9,486 nucleotides of DNA, taken from assembly GCA_025454675.1 (NCBI GenBank), contig JALONZ010000045.1:1-9486 (forward strand). Direction: 5' to 3'. Position 1 is the stretch's first letter. Every line of letters begins with the position of its first letter. This document shows, in pieces, positions 1 through 4,388 of the stretch. The notes below the pieces were generated by a model. That model did not search any database, was not told where the DNA came from, and was given only the letters and a program-made list of their open reading frames with translations. This DNA comes from Anaerolineae bacterium (GTDB taxonomy: Bacteria > Chloroflexota > Anaerolineae > Aggregatilineales > Phototrophicaceae). The translations under genes were made by a program, and so were the position numbers.

Positions 1-144
1 TTCATCTTTGAACAACACATTATAGGTACGGGCGCTATTGAACGGCGGGTCTAAATAAATCAAATCCACACATTCATTGGGAAAATAGGCACGATTTCGC
101 AAAATTTCTAAATTATCGCCATAATAGAGTGTGTTTATATTCAT
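1..144 (-). CDS. Site-specific DNA methyltransferase (N-terminal 48 residues, partial)
   Basis: The minus strand encodes 48 residues from an ATG at 144-142 and continues beyond the left edge of the window. It begins MNINTLYYGDNLEIL and reaches VDLIYLDPPFNS at about residues 26-37. The DPPF at residues 32-35 is catalytic motif IV of amino-methyltransferases (N6-adenine or N4-cytosine). A motif IV this close to the N terminus is typical of beta-type enzymes of restriction-modification systems and of solitary methylases, in which the SAM-binding motif follows later. An in-frame TAG lies two codons upstream of the ATG (15 bp), so the start cannot be further upstream. The gene is divergent from the DUF362 gene. 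Whether a restriction enzyme or specificity gene accompanies it cannot be seen, and neither target sequence nor exact class can be told from this fragment. Confidence 0.85.
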   Translation of the reverse strand, partial: MNINTLYYGDNLEILRNRAYFPNECVDLIYLDPPFNSARTYNVLFKDE

Positions 145-168
145 CGTCTAGGATTCCATCGCATAAAT

Positions 169-196
169 TTGTACAATTGAGCTAACTAAGTATAAT
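169..196 (+). promoter_or_regulatory. Predicted sigma70-type promoter for the DUF362-led operon
   Basis: A perfect TATAAT lies at 191-196, with a weak -35 (TTGTAC, 169-174) 16 bases upstream. A start near 203 would leave a leader of about 39 nt carrying the ribosome binding site AGGAAA (230-235), six bases before the ATG at 242. The -10 match is strong and the -35 is poor, so confidence is moderate. Confidence 0.4.
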
Positions 197-217
197 CTAA
201 AAAACATCATTTGTCAG
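189..217 (-). promoter_or_regulatory. Predicted sigma70-type promoter for the methyltransferase gene
   Basis: Read on the minus strand, CTGACA (217-212) and TATACT (194-189) are separated by 17 bases. Each hexamer differs from the consensus at one position (TTGACA, TATAAT). Transcription would start near 182, giving a leader of about 38 nt before the ATG at 144. Its -10 box overlaps that of the forward promoter. Confidence 0.5.
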
Positions 218-241
218 AACGAATCTTTTAGGAAATGTGTT

Positions 242-1039
242 ATGTCTGCAAAATCATCCGATATCGTCAGCACTGCCAAAGTCGAATCATTTGTGTATAT
301 GCCTCCACCCGCCGCGTTTGGCGCGGCGCTCATCTTGGTCAAGCCGAATCTGGGTTATCCGCTACCTGCCCCTGTCACGGTAAGCCTACCTGTTTTGGGT
401 GCGGTATTGCGCGGATTGCGTCGTGCCAGCCCATTGGGACGGATTGTTATCACCGAAGGGGTGGCGGATGAGCAATCTGCCGAGCGCATTTTTAAGCAAT
501 TGGGCGTATTGGAGTTGTTGGATGATAACATGCGGATTGCCGATGCCGAATCACTCCTCATGGCGGAATATGAGAATATTGCGCCTAACCCTGTGCGTTT
601 TCCGACCATGACCGCGCCCAAATACATCGGGGATTATGATTGTTGCATCAGTGTGGGGACATTCAAACGGTCAATTCATAAAGACCAACCGCATGTTTCT
701 GCCTCGATTAACAATTTATTTGGGGTTTTCCCCCGCGAGAAATATCATCATCAAAATGTGCATTTGCGTGGACAATTGCATCGCCCTAGTGTGCCAGAAG
801 TGCTACGTGATGTCTATTTTACAGTTGGACGGTATTTTCATGGCTCTGTAGTAGATTTGACGTATAAATTGGTTCAAGATTCGACAGGTGATGAAGCCGT
901 GCCGATTGGTCAGGTGGTCTGGGGAAATGATTTATTGGTGGTGGACGAAATGGCGTGCAAAATTGCGGGTGAACCGACTCCTGATTATATCCATACAATT
1001 CGTGCGATTCGTGACCAATTGAAAGAAGGTGCCAAATGA
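242..1039 (+). CDS. DUF362 domain-containing protein
   Basis: A 265-residue protein of the DUF362 family. Visible family features in order are VKPNLG at residues 33-38, an ITEG strand at 70-73, the SASINNLFGVFP segment at 153-164, and a C-terminal GNDLLVVDEMA at 228-238, matching the usual 'GxDPxAvD' stretch. The ferredoxin-type 4Fe-4S module fused to many DUF362 proteins is absent: there are few cysteines (Cys134, Cys135, Cys239) and no CxxCxxC pattern. The biochemical role of such iron-sulfur-free members is not established. The start at 242 is preferred because AGGAAA at 230-235 has good spacing; an ATG at 235 is in another frame and opens a shadow reading frame. Its stop overlaps the exonuclease start (ATGA at 1036-1039), so it is the first gene of a translationally coupled unit. 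Confidence 0.85.
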   Translation: MSAKSSDIVSTAKVESFVYMPPPAAFGAALILVKPNLGYPLPAPVTVSLPVLGAVLRGLRRASPLGRIVITEGVADEQSAERIFKQLGVLELLDDNMRIADAESLLMAEYENIAPNPVRFPTMTAPKYIGDYDCCISVGTFKRSIHKDQPHVSASINNLFGVFPREKYHHQNVHLRGQLHRPSVPEVLRDVYFTVGRYFHGSVVDLTYKLVQDSTGDEAVPIGQVVWGNDLLVVDEMACKIAGEPTPDYIHTIRAIRDQLKEGAK

Positions 1040-1599
1040 CCCCACATCAACCCCCACCCAACAAAGAAATCATGGCAAAATGGGCGCGAGATTTGCTAAA
1101 TAGCAATGCGCTCATCCTCGATTTTGAGACGACAGGACTGCATGGCGCGGATATTGTGCAAATTGGTGTGCTGGATATGAACGGCGATACCCTATATGAG
1201 CAATTGGTCAAACCGTCTATGCTCATCCCACCTGATGCGACCCGTGTACATGGCATCACCAATGCAATGGTTATAGATTGTCCCGCATTTGAGGATTTAT
1301 ACATCGAATTTAGCGTGTTATTGGCGGGGCGGACGATTGTGGCATATAACGCCGAGTTTGATAAAGGCATTTTGACAGGGGTATGTAAACGGCGCACTTT
1401 GCCGATTCCGCGTGTAAAAGGGTGGGAATGTGCGATGCGGTCTTATGCGCGGTATCAATTTGGTGGGCGTGGTGGTGGCAAATGGCAAAGTTTATCCAAA
1501 GCGTGTATTCAGCAAGGTATCCCCATAGAAAATGCCCATACTGCGCTTGCGGATTGCAAAATGACATGGCAATTGATTAAAAAAATGGCGGGTTTATGA
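1036..1599 (+). CDS. DEDDh-family 3'-5' exonuclease (DnaQ/epsilon-like)
   Basis: A 187-residue single-domain exonuclease. All DEDDh motifs are visible: ExoI LILDFETTG (Asp29, Glu31), ExoII YNAEFD (Asp109), and ExoIII HTALAD (His168, Asp173). The HGIT motif at 72-75 is also typical of the DnaQ/PolC-exo fold. Known family members bind two metal ions and remove nucleotides from 3' ends of DNA or RNA. The protein has no polymerase, helicase or GIY-YIG fusion, so it is a free-standing nuclease and not necessarily the replicative proofreading subunit. The start codon overlaps the DUF362 stop, and its own stop overlaps the Nudix start (ATGA at 1596-1599). The first 15-20 residues are polar and Pro-rich; Met13 is a possible alternative start, but the overlap favours 1036. 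Confidence 0.9.
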   Translation: MTPHQPPPNKEIMAKWARDLLNSNALILDFETTGLHGADIVQIGVLDMNGDTLYEQLVKPSMLIPPDATRVHGITNAMVIDCPAFEDLYIEFSVLLAGRTIVAYNAEFDKGILTGVCKRRTLPIPRVKGWECAMRSYARYQFGGRGGGKWQSLSKACIQQGIPIENAHTALADCKMTWQLIKKMAGL

Positions 1600-2087
1600 A
1601 AACCTACCACATCGCATCAGGTATTCTGCGCCAAGAGAATACCATTTTGATGATTAAACAAGGCTCAACAGATGAGATACCTTATTGGTTTATCCCTGGC
1701 GGGATGATTGAATATGGTGAGCATATTGAACACGCACTCAAACGCGAAATTCAAGAAGAAACGGGCATTGTGGCTACACATATTGGCAATTTGGCATATA
1801 TTGTTCAAGTGATTAGCCACACCCACCAAACGATTGCATTTGTCTTTGATGTTACCCACTTTGTTGGTGTTTTAGCACATGATGACCCTGATGAACTCAT
1901 CCATGAGGTGCAATTTATGCCTGTTCAAACCGCGATTCAGGAATTAGAACATGTCCCTTGGGCATCTATGAAACAGCCTCTCATTGCCTATTTGCAATCA
2001 CAAGTGCCAGCAGGCACGCTTTGGCAATATCGGCAACATGGTGAATTTGAATATGAATTGGTGTCGCGGTTGCCTGCCCAAAAATAA
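1596..2087 (+). CDS. Nudix hydrolase
   Basis: A 163-residue Nudix protein with an intact Nudix box from Gly36 to Ile58: G-x5-E42-x7-R50-E51-I-x-E54-E55-x-G57-I58. The acidic residues of REIQEE bind the divalent metal that supports hydrolysis of a nucleoside diphosphate linked to another moiety. The substrate cannot be read from sequence; ADP-ribose, NADH, 8-oxo-dNTPs and capped RNA are all possible for the superfamily. The core (about 1-130) is followed by a roughly 30-residue tail ending EFEYELVSRLPAQK. It is coupled to the upstream exonuclease by a 4-bp ATGA overlap, so the two are probably translated together. A pairing of nuclease and Nudix enzyme would suit nucleotide clean-up, but that is inference. 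Confidence 0.93.
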   Translation: MKTYHIASGILRQENTILMIKQGSTDEIPYWFIPGGMIEYGEHIEHALKREIQEETGIVATHIGNLAYIVQVISHTHQTIAFVFDVTHFVGVLAHDDPDELIHEVQFMPVQTAIQELEHVPWASMKQPLIAYLQSQVPAGTLWQYRQHGEFEYELVSRLPAQK

Positions 2088-2105
2088 TTTTTTAGAGGAA
2101 TAAAC

Positions 2106-3311
2106 ATGGATTTACTCAAATGGCGTGATGAATTTCCGATTTTGACCACCTGCACCTATCTCATCAGCAATTCACTCGGTGCAATGCCCCGCGGGGTATA
2201 TGATGCCGTCCGCGCTTATGCCGATACATGGGCGACATTGGGTGTGCGGGCGTGGGGTAGCCGATACGACAATTTGCCGACATGGTGGGAACTGAAAGGC
2301 GCGGTGGGTGATAAAATCGCCCCGTTGATGGGTGCGCCACAAGGCAGTGTGTTGGTACATGAAAATGCCAGCATCGCCAATAGTATTTTGATGAGCGCGT
2401 TGGATTGGTCAGATATGCGCCGTGATAAAGTCGTCTCGACAGACCAAGATTTCCCATCCGATGTGTATAGTGTGCGTGCCATGCTCCCCGCACATGTCCA
2501 TCTGCATCTGGTGCGGAGTGATGACGGTATGACCATCAATACGCAAAAATTGTTGGATGCGATTGATGAACGCACACGCTTAGTCAGTATCAGTCATGTG
2601 TTGTTCAGAAGTGCATATATCATGCCTGTACAAGCCATCATCCAAAAGGCGCACGCGGTTGGGGCGCAGGTGTTATTGAATGGCTATCATAGCATCGGCA
2701 TTATCCCTGTGGATGTGACGGCGTTGGGCGTGGATTTTTATATCGGCGGGACGCTCAAATGGATGTGCGGTGGGTCTGGCGGGGTGTTTATGTATATTCG
2801 CCCCGATTTGCTCACCAGCTTATCCCCAAAAATCACGGGTTGGTTTGCACATCAACAACCCTTCGGCTTTGACATTGAAAATTTTACCTTGCGTGAAGAT
2901 GCGTATCGGTTGGCGAATGGCACACCACCGATTGCCGCCTTATATGCGATACAACCGGGTGCCGATATTTTGAATCAAATCGGTGTGGATGTGATTCGTG
3001 CCAATTCGCTTCGGCAAACTGAATTATTGATTCGGTTGGCAGATGAAGCTGGGTATCCTGTGAATAGCCCACGTAATCCAGATGAACGCGCGGGTACGGT
3101 TACACTCAATCCACCGAATGCGTATGCGGTATCACGCGAATTACTGGCGCGGAATATTGTGATTGATTATCGGGAAGGGGCGGGTATTCGGGTTGCGCCG
3201 CATTTTTATAACACGGATGATGAAATTCGCACGGTGATGGCTGAAATTAAACAGATTTTAGAAGATGGTAGTTGGCAAAAGCATATACAGGGCAAGGCAT
3301 TTGTGACGTGA
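2106..3311 (+). CDS. PLP-dependent class V aminotransferase / kynureninase-like enzyme
   Basis: A 401-residue fold-type I PLP enzyme of the class V group (cysteine desulfurases, kynureninase and relatives). The N-terminal YLISNSLGAMP (18-28) resembles kynureninase, as does SHVLFRS at 163-169, where His164 lies at the expected ring-stacking region. The cofactor lysine is Lys218 in GGTLKWMCGG, followed by the expected Gly-rich loop. The residue that normally holds the pyridine nitrogen of PLP is Asp in a 'DGYQS'/'DLAHA' type motif; here it is Asn192 in LLNGYHS, encoded by AAT at 2679-2681. No cysteine-desulfurase active-site Cys loop is apparent. The start at 2106 follows AGAGGAA (2094-2100), 18 bp after the Nudix stop, so it is probably cotranscribed. 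The true reaction (desulfurase, kynureninase-like hydrolase, epimerase or other) is not determinable. Confidence 0.85.
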   Translation: MDLLKWRDEFPILTTCTYLISNSLGAMPRGVYDAVRAYADTWATLGVRAWGSRYDNLPTWWELKGAVGDKIAPLMGAPQGSVLVHENASIANSILMSALDWSDMRRDKVVSTDQDFPSDVYSVRAMLPAHVHLHLVRSDDGMTINTQKLLDAIDERTRLVSISHVLFRSAYIMPVQAIIQKAHAVGAQVLLNGYHSIGIIPVDVTALGVDFYIGGTLKWMCGGSGGVFMYIRPDLLTSLSPKITGWFAHQQPFGFDIENFTLREDAYRLANGTPPIAALYAIQPGADILNQIGVDVIRANSLRQTELLIRLADEAGYPVNSPRNPDERAGTVTLNPPNAYAVSRELLARNIVIDYREGAGIRVAPHFYNTDDEIRTVMAEIKQILEDGSWQKHIQGKAFVT

Positions 3312-3325
3312 TGATTTAAGGTGTT

Positions 3326-3427
3326 TACCCCACACCCTAACCCCCTCCCATTGCATGGAGAGGGGGAACAAAGGGGGTGAGGTCTCCCTTCCTCTACGAA
3401 GTGGGGGAAGGATTGGGGATGGGGGTG
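3326..3427. repeat. Paired inverted C/G-rich hairpin element between convergent genes
   Basis: This stretch holds two related hairpin modules in opposite orientation. The left hairpin is at 3341-3366: CCCCCTC and CCAT pair with ATGG and GAGGGGG, with loop TGC and one bulged A. The right one is at 3387-3411, where CCTTCC pairs with GGAAGG. The reverse complement of the right half aligns loosely with the left half (both read roughly CACCC-AA-CC-CCC then a hairpin then GAGG-GGGA). This resembles the paired REP-type elements found between bacterial genes. It lies between the ends of two convergent genes, where such structures often protect or end transcripts. There is no clean U-run after either hairpin, so it is not a classical intrinsic terminator. 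Confidence 0.5.
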
Positions 3428-3436
3428 CTTTTGTTA

Positions 3437-4069
3437 TTAATTTGCTGTATCAGGGGGAGGGGGTAGAGGTTTATCCTCATCATCGCCAGATGAGGATTCA
3501 TCTTCATCAAATTGCACATCACTGAGCAATTCTTCAATTTGACTGATGAACTCTTGGCGCAATTTAGAAACAGCCTCATTATCGCTATCTAGCGGAGAAT
3601 CGCCCTGCGGTATGGTTTCGATTTTAGCTATTTCATCAACCGGGCTGGCATCACCATAAATGACGCGGAGCAAACCCGGTAAATAACGGTCTAAGACCAC
3701 CACATTGGCATAAACAACTTGCTTGACCAAGATGGGTGGGAAGTCTGTGCCTTCCACATCAATGCTGGTCTTATAGCGAATTTCGCCATCATTATAATCA
3801 ATTTCAAAATTGCCGATAATCATGCCATAATTGGCACGGCTGATGAACTCAACCACCTCCGCTAATTTATCTTTGGGGGCATTAATGGGACAAACCGAGT
3901 AAAAAACAAATTGTTCTTGGGCTTCACGAGCTTGGGCATAGCATGTCCAGCGCCCATTTTTGCCACTAAATGTCATGGTTAAAACAGGGGCATCATCCAT
4001 TTCATAAAAATGCCAATCGTCTTCTTTGAAGAATCGCATAATGGCTTCATATATACGTCCCCTTGTCAT
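3437..4069 (-). CDS. YbjN domain-containing protein
   Basis: A 210-residue cytoplasmic protein recognised by a YbjN-like core at about residues 5-150: FSGKNGRWTCYAQAREAQEQ (34-53), FVFYSVCP, SRANYGMIIGNFEIDYNDGE (78-97), RYKTSIDVEG and VVLDRYLPGLLRVIYG. YbjN proteins have a type III-secretion-chaperone-like fold; in this lineage their function is unknown. After the core comes a charged linker, a likely helix (KLRQEFISQIEELLSDV, 169-185), an acidic stretch (186-200) and a PLPPPP tail, a probably disordered C terminus. The ATG at 4069 is chosen because AAAAGGA (minus strand, 4083-4077) sits seven bases upstream. A TTG at 4090 would add seven residues but lies within a hairpin. It is the third gene of a minus-strand series, 30 bp after the stop of the small upstream gene. 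Confidence 0.82.
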   Translation of the reverse strand: MTRGRIYEAIMRFFKEDDWHFYEMDDAPVLTMTFSGKNGRWTCYAQAREAQEQFVFYSVCPINAPKDKLAEVVEFISRANYGMIIGNFEIDYNDGEIRYKTSIDVEGTDFPPILVKQVVYANVVVLDRYLPGLLRVIYGDASPVDEIAKIETIPQGDSPLDSDNEAVSKLRQEFISQIEELLSDVQFDEDESSSGDDEDKPLPPPPDTAN

Positions 4070-4083
4070 CTCATTGTCCTTTT

Positions 4084-4098
4084 GTGGCAATCTGCCAC
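4084..4098 (-). other. Intercistronic hairpin immediately before the YbjN ribosome binding site
   Basis: GTGGCA, a three-base loop and TGCCAC form a perfect 6-bp stem. On the transcript it begins two nucleotides (GG) after the UAA of the upstream small gene (4102-4100) and ends directly against the Shine-Dalgarno sequence AAAAGGA (4083-4077). It could affect ribosome access or RNA stability between the two genes. It has only three or four A residues downstream and no U-run, so it is not a terminator. Confidence 0.4.
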
Positions 4099-4099
4099 C

Positions 4100-4315
4100 T
4101 TATTCGCCAGTATGTTTATCCGAATCACGTTCTGCCAATGTGTCTATCCCTTCTGTGACGACAGGCATCATCCCGGTTGTTGCCCCAATATCTTCGCGGT
4201 GGTCACGCCGTTTTTTGGACGGTAAGTCATTTGGCTTGGGTGGCTCATCGGTTGGACGGCGCATAATGCCAGAGGGAGAATTCCAGTCACCGGTAACTTT
4301 GGGATTATCAGACAT
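4100..4315 (-). CDS. Small hypothetical protein, probably disordered (71 residues)
   Basis: I do not recognise this protein. From the ATG at 4315 it gives 71 residues beginning MSDNPKVTGDWNSPSGIMRR, followed by a Pro- and Lys-rich stretch (DEPPKPNDLPSKKRRDHRED) and an acidic C-terminal tail (EGIDTLAERDSDKHTGE). It has no transmembrane segment, no signal peptide, no cysteine and little hydrophobic content, suggesting an extended or disordered polypeptide. The 4315 start is preferred because GGAGAA (minus strand, 4328-4323) sits seven bases upstream; an ATG at 4330 in the same frame has no ribosome binding site. It lies between the lipoprotein gene (73 bp upstream) and the YbjN gene (30 bp downstream) on the same strand, so it is likely cotranscribed with YbjN. 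It is supported by start signal and context only. Confidence 0.55.
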   Translation of the reverse strand: MSDNPKVTGDWNSPSGIMRRPTDEPPKPNDLPSKKRRDHREDIGATTGMMPVVTEGIDTLAERDSDKHTGE

Positions 4316-4349
4316 ATCAAACTTCTCCATCAGTTAATCACGTAATTTT

Positions 4350-4378
4350 ATCGTACTCTGAAAACGGTTTGAATGCAA
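4350..4378 (-). promoter_or_regulatory. Possible weak promoter for the small protein-YbjN pair
   Basis: On the minus strand, TTGCAT (4378-4373) and TACGAT (4355-4350) are 17 bases apart, just after the stop codon of the lipoprotein gene. Both hexamers match the consensus only partly (three and four of six). It would allow the downstream pair to be expressed apart from the lipoprotein. Confidence 0.22.
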
Positions 4379-4388
4379 TTTTTTGGTG

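Noticed and set aside
235..471. 78-residue plus-strand frame starting at 235
   Set aside because: It overlaps the DUF362 gene in another frame, has no family features, and its ATG lies within the ribosome binding region of the real gene.
3341..3411. Classical rho-independent terminator after the class V enzyme gene
   Set aside because: The hairpins are strong but neither is followed by a U-run in either direction; it is described as a repeat element instead.
4070..4090. TTG start at 4090 for the YbjN-like protein
   Set aside because: It is a rare start codon inside a hairpin without a Shine-Dalgarno. The ATG at 4069 has AAAAGGA seven bases upstream and starts close to the conserved core.
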